A stretch of DNA of 64,000 bases, taken from positions 29,114 through 93,113 of the forward strand of contig JAQWEL010000006.1 in the NCBI GenBank assembly GCA_028704945.1, given 5' to 3'. The position numbers and the translations under genes are program-made. Below the pieces are notes generated by a model. It made no database searches. It saw nothing but the letters and a program-made list of their open reading frames with translations, and was not told the origin of the DNA. The DNA comes from Patescibacteria group bacterium. Its GTDB lineage: Bacteria; Patescibacteriota; Patescibacteriia; Patescibacteriales; Patescibacteriaceae. Shown here piece by piece: positions 43,386-51,901 of this stretch; the first letter of the stretch is position 1, and each line of letters starts with the position of its first letter.

Positions 43386-44288
43386 TTATTTCTTAATTTT
43401 TTGGAACCACAACAAAATCGGAGAAGCTAAGAAAATTGAGCTATAAGTACCAAAGAAAATACCGACAAATAAAGCGACGGCAAAATACTTGATTGAAGCT
43501 CCTCCCCAAATAATAATTGATAACAAAACTAATAATACCGTTGTTGAGGTATAGAGAGAACGCATCAAGGTTTGGTTTAAGCTAGTGTTAATTGTGCCTT
43601 CAAAATCTTGATCTGATTTTGGCAAACGTTCACGGATACGATCAAAGACAACGATAGTGTCGTTTACGGAGTAACCAAGAACGGTCAATAAAGCAGCCAC
43701 AAAAGCTGAATTTACTTCTATGCCATAAAAATGGCCCAAGACCGAAAAGACACCGATAACAATAATAACGTCATGCAACAAGGCGATAACGGCTGCTAAG
43801 CCATATTTCCAAGAAGCGACTGGCCGAGAAACTTTACGGAAAGCCCAAGCAACATAAGCAATGATAGCTAAAATTACCACTAAAATTGAAACACGCGCAT
43901 TGCGAGCCAATTCTTTCCCGACAGAAGGGCCAACTGCTTCAAAACGATTTTCTTCCAAAGTATTTTTGCCGTCAATCGCTAAGCCCAAGGCAGACATTTT
44001 TTCTTTAACCGCTTGATGTTTTTCTTCTTCAGTATTCTGGAAACGCAAAATAATGCCGCTATCACTGGTTGGTTGTATGCTTAAACTTTTTATATCTATT
44101 TTCTCAAGCTCCTGTCTAATTTTTTCAATATCAGGCGCGCTTTGAGTATATTTAACCTCCATTAAGCTTCCACCAGTAAAATCAATTCCTAAATTCAATC
44201 CCCACATTGCATAAGCAACAATGGAAGCAACGATCAAAGTGCTTGAAATTGTAAACCACAATTTTCTTTTTTGAATAATTCTATACAT
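43386..44288 (-). CDS. secF: Protein translocase subunit SecF
   Basis: A 300-aa membrane protein of normal SecF length: TM1 at about 12-30 followed by G-I-D-F-T-G-G-S (the conserved P1 start), an extracytoplasmic domain to about 130, then five more helices, with L-G-Y-S-V-N-D-T-I-V-V-F-D-R-I in TM4. SecDF uses the proton gradient to pull secreted proteins out. Starts 4 bp after secD. Confidence 0.93.
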   Translation of the reverse strand: MYRIIQKRKLWFTISSTLIVASIVAYAMWGLNLGIDFTGGSLMEVKYTQSAPDIEKIRQELEKIDIKSLSIQPTSDSGIILRFQNTEEEKHQAVKEKMSALGLAIDGKNTLEENRFEAVGPSVGKELARNARVSILVVILAIIAYVAWAFRKVSRPVASWKYGLAAVIALLHDVIIVIGVFSVLGHFYGIEVNSAFVAALLTVLGYSVNDTIVVFDRIRERLPKSDQDFEGTINTSLNQTLMRSLYTSTTVLLVLLSIIIWGGASIKYFAVALFVGIFFGTYSSIFLASPILLWFQKIKK

Positions 44289-44292
44289 ATAT

Positions 44293-46353
44293 TTATTCTT
44301 TATGCTTATTCTTTATATTACCAATCAACCAAGAGTGCTTTTCGAAAATCTTTTCATCAATCAAGCGCAAGAAGGTTCTAGTAACGGTGATAGCAGTAAA
44401 TAAAGAAACTAAGATACCCAAGAACAAAGTTACAGCAAAACCTTTAATGATGCTGGTTGAAAAAATCATCAAAACCAAACAAGTAATAATTGAGGTAAAG
44501 TTACCGTCACGGATAGATGGCCAAGCTCTAGAAAATCCGTCTTCAATCGACCTATTTAGAGTTTTGCCTGCCCTTAATTCTTCTTTCATTCTTTCAAAAA
44601 TAAGAATATTAGCATCAACCGCCACGCCGATAGACATAATAAAGCCAGCGATACCTGGTAAAGTCAAAGTAACTTGCCATTTAAAGACAGCTAAAATTAT
44701 CAAACCATAAATAATCAAGGAAGCGGTAGCTAGGATGCCTGGCAAACGATAAATAATAATCATAAACAGCGCTACCAAAAGCAACCCGATAATACTAGCC
44801 TTTAAGCTGGCATCAACCGCTTCTTGCCCTAAGGTCGCACCAACAGTCTGTTGGTTAATCAACTCAACCGGCACAGGCAAGGCGCCCGCATTCAAACGCT
44901 GAGCTAAATCTTTAGCCTCCTTGATATTAAATTTACCTTGGATAACAGCGCTACCTCCGGAAATTTTGGAATTGACAGTTGGGGTGCTAATGGCATAACC
45001 ATCAAGGAAAATAGCCACTGGTTTATCAATATTTCGTCCAGTAATCTCTTCAAATAATTTTGCTCCTTCATCATCAAAAGCTAAACCAACAATCGGAGCA
45101 TTAGAAGTAGAATCAAATTCAACATTAGCTCTCTTCAGATTGCGGCCGGTTAACTTGGTGTTTTTCCATTCGTCTTGAGGACCGATTATATCAGCCGCTG
45201 TTTTTGTCTTAACCAAAATATGGCTAATATTATATTCTTCGATCTTTCTTTCACCTTCCTTGTAAATCAGATGATAACCAAAAGAAGTTTCGACAACATC
45301 GGAAATAGTGCCAACTTTTTGTTCAAAAACAACTTTATCAAATTCTGGTACCATAGCGCCCTTAGCAAACCAACCTAAATCACCAAAACGATCTTTAGCG
45401 CCTGGCTCAGTTGAGTTAACTTTTACTAAGTCTTTAAAGTTATCTTTAGTGGCTTGAGCTTTTAATTTCTGGATTTTAGCTAAAGCTTCTTCTTTAGTTA
45501 AAGTGCCTTCGCAACTTTCTGCCCCTTTGTAGCAGATAAGCAAATGTCGGGCTTTAACTTCCATGGCGTCCTTATTATCAGTATCTTTCTGAGAACGCTT
45601 ATCATTTAATTTGATTAATTCATCACCATAAGAAGTCTTAACTATTTCAGAAGACATTTGGCCTTTTTGCAACTTAGCGGCGGCGGCAGTTAATTCTGGA
45701 TAATCACTATTGGTTATCCAACCCATTTCTCCACCTTTACTAGCGCTGTCCTTATCCTCACTAACACTCTTAGCAATAGCGGAAAAATCACCGCCTTTAA
45801 TTAATTTACCTAAAGTGTCTTCAGCCTTCTTATTAGCCTGCTTATTAAAAGCTTCTAAATCTTTCTTTTCCTTATCAGTCAAGTCGCGCCTATTAGTATT
45901 CTGTTCCTTAAACTCTAACAAAGGAGTTTCACCAATCTTTTTAATAGCTTCCTTAACATCCTTAACCCCGGCTAACTCAACAATAATCCGATAGTCGCCA
46001 TTAGCCGAGCGATTAACTTCAATTCTTGGCTCAGACAGACCCATGGCGTTAACGCGTTTTTCAATGACATCACGCGCGCCTTCAACCGCTGAAGCTCTAT
46101 CAGCTTGATCAACCGCTGAAACATCGGCTTTGTAAGTCAACTGTGATCCGCCCATTAAATCCAAACCTAATTTAAATGGAACTTCTTTAACATGTGGCAA
46201 ACCGAGCTTGTTATTATCAACAAACTGATTGTATCCCTTGCCAAAATCAACAAGAAAAACAAAAACAGTTAAGACCATGACGGCGGCAAACCCCCACCAC
46301 AGTTTACCTTTACCCCTTGGTTTGAAAACCTTGGTAAAAAAATTTTCTGACAT
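44293..46353 (-). CDS. secD: SecD with inserted parvulin-type (PpiC) segments
   Basis: A 686-aa protein from ATG 46353 (M-S-E-N-F-F); a TTG two codons earlier is not needed. The N-terminus is standard SecD: TM1 (about 20-38), G-L-D-L-M-G-G-S and A-M-G-L-S-E-P-R-I. From about 155 to 385 an insertion interrupts the P1 domain: a parvulin-like half (G-G-D-F-S-A-I-A...G-G-E-M-G-W-I), then a fuller parvulin (V-K-A-R-H-L-L-I, F-G-D-L-G-W-F, S-F-G-Y-H-L-I), then I-S-H-I-L-V-K. The SecD head (about 395-500) and five C-terminal helices follow. It would couple translocation with prolyl isomerisation of emerging proteins. Confidence 0.9.
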   Translation of the reverse strand: MSENFFTKVFKPRGKGKLWWGFAAVMVLTVFVFLVDFGKGYNQFVDNNKLGLPHVKEVPFKLGLDLMGGSQLTYKADVSAVDQADRASAVEGARDVIEKRVNAMGLSEPRIEVNRSANGDYRIIVELAGVKDVKEAIKKIGETPLLEFKEQNTNRRDLTDKEKKDLEAFNKQANKKAEDTLGKLIKGGDFSAIAKSVSEDKDSASKGGEMGWITNSDYPELTAAAAKLQKGQMSSEIVKTSYGDELIKLNDKRSQKDTDNKDAMEVKARHLLICYKGAESCEGTLTKEEALAKIQKLKAQATKDNFKDLVKVNSTEPGAKDRFGDLGWFAKGAMVPEFDKVVFEQKVGTISDVVETSFGYHLIYKEGERKIEEYNISHILVKTKTAADIIGPQDEWKNTKLTGRNLKRANVEFDSTSNAPIVGLAFDDEGAKLFEEITGRNIDKPVAIFLDGYAISTPTVNSKISGGSAVIQGKFNIKEAKDLAQRLNAGALPVPVELINQQTVGATLGQEAVDASLKASIIGLLLVALFMIIIYRLPGILATASLIIYGLIILAVFKWQVTLTLPGIAGFIMSIGVAVDANILIFERMKEELRAGKTLNRSIEDGFSRAWPSIRDGNFTSIITCLVLMIFSTSIIKGFAVTLFLGILVSLFTAITVTRTFLRLIDEKIFEKHSWLIGNIKNKHKE

Positions 46354-46506
46354 AAACAATAATTAACGACTCTGAATATAGCCGTTTTTCTTAATAATTA
46401 CTTCATTTATTGTAAGCATAACCGCCTCAAAAATCAAGTGCCGAGCAATTAAAATAAATCTAAAAAATATCATTATATATTAGCCAAAAAACAAACAAAT
46501 TGTCTA

Positions 46507-46537
46507 TTGACAACAATCATTAATTATGATATTGTTG
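46507..46537 (+). promoter_or_regulatory. Promoter with overlapping dyad upstream of the 176-aa gene
   Basis: TTGACA (46507-46512), 17-bp spacer, TATTGT (46530-46535). A dyad CAACAAT...ATTGTTG (46511-46537) covers the spacer and -10, a typical operator position. The ATG is at 46597, with GGAG 10 nt upstream of it. Confidence 0.6.
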
Positions 46538-46596
46538 CAAAAAATTTAAATAGAACCTTAAAATAATTAATTATAAACAAACCTTGGAGTGTTTTA

Positions 46597-47127
46597 ATGC
46601 TTAAACCATTAAGTTGGAGAAGAACGCTGAAATTCAGCTTTATTTCTCTTTTGTCCGGCTCTGGTATAGTAATTATTTTCTGTATTGTCTTTATGCTCTT
46701 AGGCGTTAATGATTTTAACGCTTTAAAGCAGCTAAACGGCATACTGAAACCAATTGATATCGTCAGAGCGATTGCCGCGGCAATCTTAGCCAGAGTGGCA
46801 GCAACCTCTCTTGTCCCTGTCATCTACAACTACTTTAGTGAAGTTGAACAGGATTTAAGCGAACCATTAATGACTGTCGGAGAATCTTACACCATTTATG
46901 GTCTTACTGCTATCAGCGTCTTTAATAGCCTTGTTTGTGTTGATGTATTGGCTAGCATCACTTGCGACCTTATAGATCGCAGTTCATTCTACGAAAAATA
47001 CATCTCTTATGGACCGGCCTATATAGCCTCCTCTATCATCCTATTAGCGGAAGCCGTTGGAGTCTTCATCGGTCGAGCCGTTTACAACAACAGTGTCAGA
47101 AAACTGTTAAACTTGGGGAATACCTAA
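46597..47127 (+). CDS. Hypothetical membrane protein, four helices
   Basis: A 176-aa protein with transmembrane helices at about 11-35, 48-72, 96-118 and 134-158. There is a basic start (S-W-R-R-T-L-K) and a mostly neutral body. No family is recognised. It is one of the few plus-strand genes of the backbone and is self-contained: good -35/-10 with an overlapping dyad, GGAG ribosome binding site and strong terminator. Expression is therefore probably controlled on its own. Confidence 0.65.
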   Translation: MLKPLSWRRTLKFSFISLLSGSGIVIIFCIVFMLLGVNDFNALKQLNGILKPIDIVRAIAAAILARVAATSLVPVIYNYFSEVEQDLSEPLMTVGESYTIYGLTAISVFNSLVCVDVLASITCDLIDRSSFYEKYISYGPAYIASSIILLAEAVGVFIGRAVYNNSVRKLLNLGNT

Positions 47128-47135
47128 GGTTTTAT

Positions 47136-47177
47136 CAAAAAAGCGTTATCGAAAAAATCGACAACGCTTTATTTTTT
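47136..47177 (+). terminator. Rho-independent terminator
   Basis: AAAGCGTT/AACGCTTT stem (47140-47147 with 47163-47170) with further inner pairing and a T-rich tail, right after the stop at 47127. It may also serve the convergent nucleotidyltransferase gene. Confidence 0.85.
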
Positions 47178-47191
47178 ATCTTTTATTTCTT

Positions 47192-47932
47192 TTAAACCAA
47201 TAAATCTTCGGCAATAGCTAATTCTGCTTTGCTATTAATGCCCATGGCTTCGCGTGGATCAATAATTACAGCGCCGACTTTATGTTTTTGCTGAAAAGCC
47301 ACGTCAACTAAAGAAGTCAAATAATATTCTTTCTGATTATTGTCATTCTTCAATCCCTGAATATTTTCCCAAAGCCAAGCGCTATTAAAGCGCATAAAAC
47401 CAGAATTAACTTCGGTAATTTTCTTTTCTTCTTCAGAAGCGTCTTTGAATTCAACAATTTTTTCAATTTCCCCTTCTGTATTGCGGACGATTCTGCCCCA
47501 GTGGTAAAAATTATTACGCCAACCTTCAAAATCGTCTAATTTAGTGGGCATAATCGTAATAACTTCAGGCAAATTCTTACTGATATTGCTGATTGATTCA
47601 ACACTAATAAAAGGGTGGTCACAATACAGAACAATAATATTGTCAGCTTCCTTAAAAACTTTCTCACCAACAGACAGGACGGCGTGTCCGGTGCCCAGCT
47701 GCTTTTCTTGGATAGCATAATCAAAATCGTAAACCCCTAAAGCAGTTTTAATTATATCTTGGTTGTCCGGTGAAACTACTATAATCGGCTTTTCGTCAAC
47801 ATTTGATTCCACGATTGATTCGGCTAAATAGGAAATCATCGGCCGATCATTCAAAGGCACTAAAGCTTTAGGCAAGTCAGAGTCCATGCGAGCTCCTTTA
47901 CCGGCAGCTAAAACAATAATTCTTGTTCTCAT
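47192..47932 (-). CDS. Sugar-nucleotide transferase, GlmU N-terminal domain-like
   Basis: A 246-aa nucleotidyltransferase with the signature L-A-A-G-K-G-A-R-M...L-P-K-A-L near the start, a Q-L-G-T-G-H-A-V motif and Y-C-D-H-P metal-binding region, all as in the uridylyltransferase half of GlmU. The left-handed beta-helix acetyltransferase half is absent. It probably makes UDP-GlcNAc or a related NDP-sugar for the wall or surface glycans. Starts 30 bp after secA stops. Confidence 0.82.
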   Translation of the reverse strand: MRTRIIVLAAGKGARMDSDLPKALVPLNDRPMISYLAESIVESNVDEKPIIVVSPDNQDIIKTALGVYDFDYAIQEKQLGTGHAVLSVGEKVFKEADNIIVLYCDHPFISVESISNISKNLPEVITIMPTKLDDFEGWRNNFYHWGRIVRNTEGEIEKIVEFKDASEEEKKITEVNSGFMRFNSAWLWENIQGLKNDNNQKEYYLTSLVDVAFQQKHKVGAVIIDPREAMGINSKAELAIAEDLLV

Positions 47933-47962
47933 AGTGTATAAAAAATTAATCTAATCTTTATA

Positions 47963-50764
47963 TTATTTGCCGTGGCAATTCTTGAATTTTTTACCTGAAC
48001 CGCAATAACAAGGATCATTTCGTCCGATTTTATGTCCCTCGGCATCACGATTTTTAGTTTCTGGTTCACTCATCATGATAGCTGCTCCCCCCATAGCGGA
48101 AGACATCGGACCATTTTCCGCTTGAGCAAAAGACTTGGTCGAAGCGCTCATTTCTTTGGCTGGCGCGCTATATTGCTTAGCCTGCTGATACAAATTCGGC
48201 GTCATCATTTCTTGGATACCGCCAACTTTGTAAATAGTATAGACGACTTGTTTCTGAATTAAAACATTTAATTCATTATAGAGGCGATAAGCTTCTTTTT
48301 TATATTCGACTAATGGGTCGTGTTGGCCATAACCTCTTAAGCCGATACCGCGACGCAAATAATCCATAGTTTCCAAATGTTCAATCCAAAATTCATCAAT
48401 GGTGCGCAATAAAACCATTTTTTCAACTTCGCTCCACTCAATACCAGCATTCAAACTAAATTCTTTAATAGCGTCATAATTTTTATGCGCTAAACCCATT
48501 AAATGCTTAACAATCTTATCGCGGACATTAACCTTGTCTAATTTATTTCCCTCTTCGGCTAATTTTTCAATATCAATTTTCAGACTTTCATCAGCTTTAA
48601 AAATAGTGCCGATGGTTTCATAAATTTCTTTGATATTCCAATCATTCGGATTGTCAGCCGCAGTATGAAAACTAACCAAAGCTTCAATCTCCCCTTCAAC
48701 CATATTCAAAATAATGTCAGTAAGATTATTAGCGCCAGTTTCAACCGGAGCTTGACCTTCGCTAATCTTTAAAACGTTAAGACGCTTGCGATAAATAGCT
48801 TCGCGATGTTTGGTTGTAACGTCATCATATTCAACGACATGTTTACGGATATCAAAGTTATTGCCCTCAACTCGCTTTTGGGCTTGTTCAATTGAACGAC
48901 TAACCATTTTATTTTCAATCGGCATATCTTCCGGCATCTTCAAGGTCTTCATCATGTTCTTCAATTTGTCACCGCCAAAAATACGCATTAAGTCATCATC
49001 CATGGAGAGATAGAATTGACTTGAACCATTATCACCCTGACGTCCGGCGCGACCTCTAAGTTGATTATCAATACGTCTTGATTCATGACGTTCAGTACCG
49101 ATAACATGTAATCCACCCAAAGCCACAACCTTATCAAATTCTTCTTTATCAAAAGGCGAACCGCCTAAAATAATATCAACACCGCGACCGGCCATATTAG
49201 TAGCGATAGTCACGGAGCCGGCTTTACCAGCCTGAGCGATTACCATAGCTTCCCGATCATGTTGCTTGGCGTTTAAAACATTAGCCTTTACCCCTTCAAG
49301 TTCGAGCAAGTGACCTAATAATTCATTTTTTTCGATTGAAACAGTTCCGATTAAAACCGGCTGTCCCAATTCAGTGCGTTTCTTAACATCCTCAATCAAA
49401 GCTTTGAACTTACCGGTCTCAGTCGAATAAATCACGTCATTGTAATCATGGCGCTTGATCGGTTTATTAGTCGGGATGGTAGTAACTTCTAATTTATAAA
49501 TCTTATGAAATTCTTCCGCTTCGGTCATAGCCGTACCGGTCATACCAGACAGCTTATGATACATTCTGAAATAATTCTGGAAAGTGATAGTAGCTAAAGT
49601 CTGTGATTCTTTTTGGACCATCACACCTTCTTTAGCTTCAATTGCTTGATGTAATCCTTCGCTATAGCGGCGGCCATGCATCATTCGTCCGGTAAATTCA
49701 TCGACAATAATAACTTCGCCTTCCTTAACAACATAATCGCGATCAATCTTGAATAAAGTATGGGCTTTTAAAGCTTGCTCAATATGATGCACATCTTTAA
49801 TGCCACCAGCAACATAAATATTTTCTACACCGAGCCACTTTTCCATTTTTTCAATACCAGCTTCAGTTAAAGTCGCGGCCTTCATTTTCTCATCAACATT
49901 ATAATCTTCATTTTCAACTAAACGGCTAACCAATTCAGCAAAACGAAAATACTTATCAGACGACTCCCCAATCGAACCACTGATAATTAAAGGGGTTCGA
50001 GCTTCATCAATCAAGATAGAGTCGACTTCATCGACAATCGAAAAATGCAAATCACGCTGAACCCGCATATCTAAAGTCGGCACCATATTATCCCTTAAGT
50101 AATCAAAACCGAACTCATTATTAGTGCCGTAAGTAATATCGCAATTATAAGCTTCTTTACGAGAAATTTTCCTAAACCGAGCTAAACGTTCATCGTATTG
50201 GCTTTCATCAAAATGCTCTGGATCATAAATATAAGCAGTTTCATGGACGATGACAGAGGTGGATAAACCGAGCGCATAATAAACCGGGGCCATCCAACCA
50301 GCGCCAACTCTGGCCAAATAATCATTGACAGTTACTAAGTGCGCGCCACGTCCGCTCAAAGCATTTAAATATAAAGGCAAGGTAGCCACTAAAGTCTTAC
50401 CTTCACCGGTTTTCATTTCAGCAATTTGACCACGGTGCAAAACCACGCCACCGATCAATTGGACGTCAAAATGGCGCTGACTCAAAACTCTTTTGGCAGC
50501 CTCTCTAATAACAGCAAAAGCTTCGGGCATTATTTCTTCTAAAATTTTGTCTTCTTCTTCAACTGTTTTAGAATTAACGATTTTATTATCTGTAATTTCT
50601 ACTCCCAATTTTTGCCTAAACTGAGCTGTTTTTTGTTTTAATTCTTCGTCAGATAATTTAGAAATATCTTCTTCAAACTTATTAATTTTTGACAAAACAG
50701 ATGAACGGATAGCAGCAACTACCTTTTCATTCGGATCACCAAACATTTTAGTTAAAATCTTCAT
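47963..50764 (-). CDS. secA: Preprotein translocase ATPase SecA
   Basis: A 933-aa SecA. Visible: E-M-K-T-G-E-G-K-T (Walker A), V-N-D-Y-L-A preprotein-binding region start, V-D-E-V-D-S-I-L-I-D-E-A-R-T-P (Walker B), M-A-G-R-G-V-D-I, the helicase motif Q-L-R-G-R-A-G-R-Q-G-D, and a C-terminal zinc-binding C-Y-C-G-S-G-K-K-F-K-N-C-H. It drives secreted proteins through SecYEG and works with SecDF encoded nearby. Confidence 0.96.
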   Translation of the reverse strand: MKILTKMFGDPNEKVVAAIRSSVLSKINKFEEDISKLSDEELKQKTAQFRQKLGVEITDNKIVNSKTVEEEDKILEEIMPEAFAVIREAAKRVLSQRHFDVQLIGGVVLHRGQIAEMKTGEGKTLVATLPLYLNALSGRGAHLVTVNDYLARVGAGWMAPVYYALGLSTSVIVHETAYIYDPEHFDESQYDERLARFRKISRKEAYNCDITYGTNNEFGFDYLRDNMVPTLDMRVQRDLHFSIVDEVDSILIDEARTPLIISGSIGESSDKYFRFAELVSRLVENEDYNVDEKMKAATLTEAGIEKMEKWLGVENIYVAGGIKDVHHIEQALKAHTLFKIDRDYVVKEGEVIIVDEFTGRMMHGRRYSEGLHQAIEAKEGVMVQKESQTLATITFQNYFRMYHKLSGMTGTAMTEAEEFHKIYKLEVTTIPTNKPIKRHDYNDVIYSTETGKFKALIEDVKKRTELGQPVLIGTVSIEKNELLGHLLELEGVKANVLNAKQHDREAMVIAQAGKAGSVTIATNMAGRGVDIILGGSPFDKEEFDKVVALGGLHVIGTERHESRRIDNQLRGRAGRQGDNGSSQFYLSMDDDLMRIFGGDKLKNMMKTLKMPEDMPIENKMVSRSIEQAQKRVEGNNFDIRKHVVEYDDVTTKHREAIYRKRLNVLKISEGQAPVETGANNLTDIILNMVEGEIEALVSFHTAADNPNDWNIKEIYETIGTIFKADESLKIDIEKLAEEGNKLDKVNVRDKIVKHLMGLAHKNYDAIKEFSLNAGIEWSEVEKMVLLRTIDEFWIEHLETMDYLRRGIGLRGYGQHDPLVEYKKEAYRLYNELNVLIQKQVVYTIYKVGGIQEMMTPNLYQQAKQYSAPAKEMSASTKSFAQAENGPMSSAMGGAAIMMSEPETKNRDAEGHKIGRNDPCYCGSGKKFKNCHGK

Positions 50765-50862
50765 AAAGTTATATCGTATTAAAATTATTTATCTTCTAAA
50801 AATTAACACAAAAACCAACAAAAATCAAGCTTTTGCGATTAGGTCAAGTCTTAACACTAATT

Positions 50863-50889
50863 TAAAAGGCCTTGTTATCGGCCTTTTAA
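50863..50889 (-). terminator. Terminator between slipin and secA
   Basis: TTAAAAGGCC/GGCCTTTTAA stem around a 7-nt loop; symmetrical, so it may work on either strand. It isolates secA from the upstream gene. Confidence 0.7.
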
Positions 50890-50928
50890 ATCTGTTTATT
50901 TAAAAACTAACCATTTCCTAAACACTAC

Positions 50929-51024
50929 CAATGATTATAGCTTAGCGATAGAGCGGATTAAGTTTGCCCGCAGGATTTTAGTCCTGCGGGCAAACTTGAG
51001 CGAATCACTAAGTTATAATCATTG
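50929..51024. repeat. 96-bp palindrome with 16-bp perfect core
   Basis: The outer arms CAATGATTAT/ATAATCATTG (50929-50938 with 51015-51024) and the core AAGTTTGCCCGCAGGA with its complement (50960-50975 with 50982-50997) enclose a 6-nt loop; the intermediate parts pair imperfectly (CTTAG/CTAAG). It is far longer than the neighbouring terminator. Confidence 0.8.
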
Positions 51025-51071
51025 TCTTATAATAAAATCTAAGTTTGAAATCAATAAATAATTAATTTTTA

Positions 51072-51818
51072 CTATTTATTCATTTTGTTAGCAAAACCTT
51101 CCAGGGCTTTCAAGACTTCTACTGGGGTGACAAAAACAACCGTATTAGATTTATCAGCTGACATATCATTAATAGAGCGCAGGGTGCGTAAATGCAAAGC
51201 TCCTGGCACGTCAGACAACATTTTAGCAGCCTGAGCCATCTTTTCAGCGGCGGCCAACTCACCCTCAGAATTAATGATTACGGCGCGTTTTTCGCGTTCG
51301 GCTTCAGCTTGTTTAGCGATTACTCGCTCCATTTCCGGAGGCAAACTGACATCTTTTAATTCCACACTGCCGACCTGCAAACCCCAATCACCGGTTTCTT
51401 TAGCCACAATTTCTTTAATTCTGTCAGCAATCTTATCACGCTGAGCTAAAAGTTCGTCTAAAGTCACCTCACCAACAATATTACGCATAGTCGTTTGAGC
51501 ATATTGGGTGATGGCATAGTAAAAATCTTGCACTTCGATAACAGCTTTTTCTGGCGCTACAACTTTATAATAAATTACCGCATTAACCGTGACTGAAACG
51601 TTATCACGAGTAATAGCTTTTTGATCTGGCACATCAACGGCCTTAACGCGCATATCAACCTTTCGATAAGTCTGAAAAATCGGCCAAATAATACGCCAAC
51701 CAGGTTCCATAATGCCAGCATAACGACCCATGGTAAATTTAACGCCACGTTCGTATTGGTTAATCTGGCGCAAACTGGCCAAAATGAATACCACCGGGAT
51801 AATAATTGCTCCCCACAT
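51072..51818 (-). CDS. Slipin (stomatin/SPFH family membrane protein)
   Basis: A 248-aa protein from ATG 51818 (M-W-G-A-I-I-I); the TTG upstream is less likely. An N-terminal hydrophobic hairpin (about 2-20) is followed by the SPFH domain (Y-E-R-G-V-K-F, E-P-G-W-R-I-I-W-P, K-V-D-M-R-V) and a coiled coil (about 175-215, K-Q-A-E-A-E-R-E-K-R). Slipins form membrane microdomains and often pair with a NfeD protease, which is not seen here. Confidence 0.88.
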   Translation of the reverse strand: MWGAIIIPVVFILASLRQINQYERGVKFTMGRYAGIMEPGWRIIWPIFQTYRKVDMRVKAVDVPDQKAITRDNVSVTVNAVIYYKVVAPEKAVIEVQDFYYAITQYAQTTMRNIVGEVTLDELLAQRDKIADRIKEIVAKETGDWGLQVGSVELKDVSLPPEMERVIAKQAEAEREKRAVIINSEGELAAAEKMAQAAKMLSDVPGALHLRTLRSINDMSADKSNTVVFVTPVEVLKALEGFANKMNK

Positions 51819-51901
51819 ATTTTTTATGATTAACAGCAACTAATAGTTGCTTACTTAAAGTATAGTCCTATAACAAAGCTTGTCCAGTTGTTCCTGTTTT
51901 A

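Larger units (their letters stand above)
50765..51071. other. Gap between secA and slipin genes
   Basis: No gene is seen. It contains a terminator at 50863-50889 and a 96-bp palindrome at 50929-51024; the first 60 bp before secA is plain AT-rich sequence. Confidence 0.6.
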
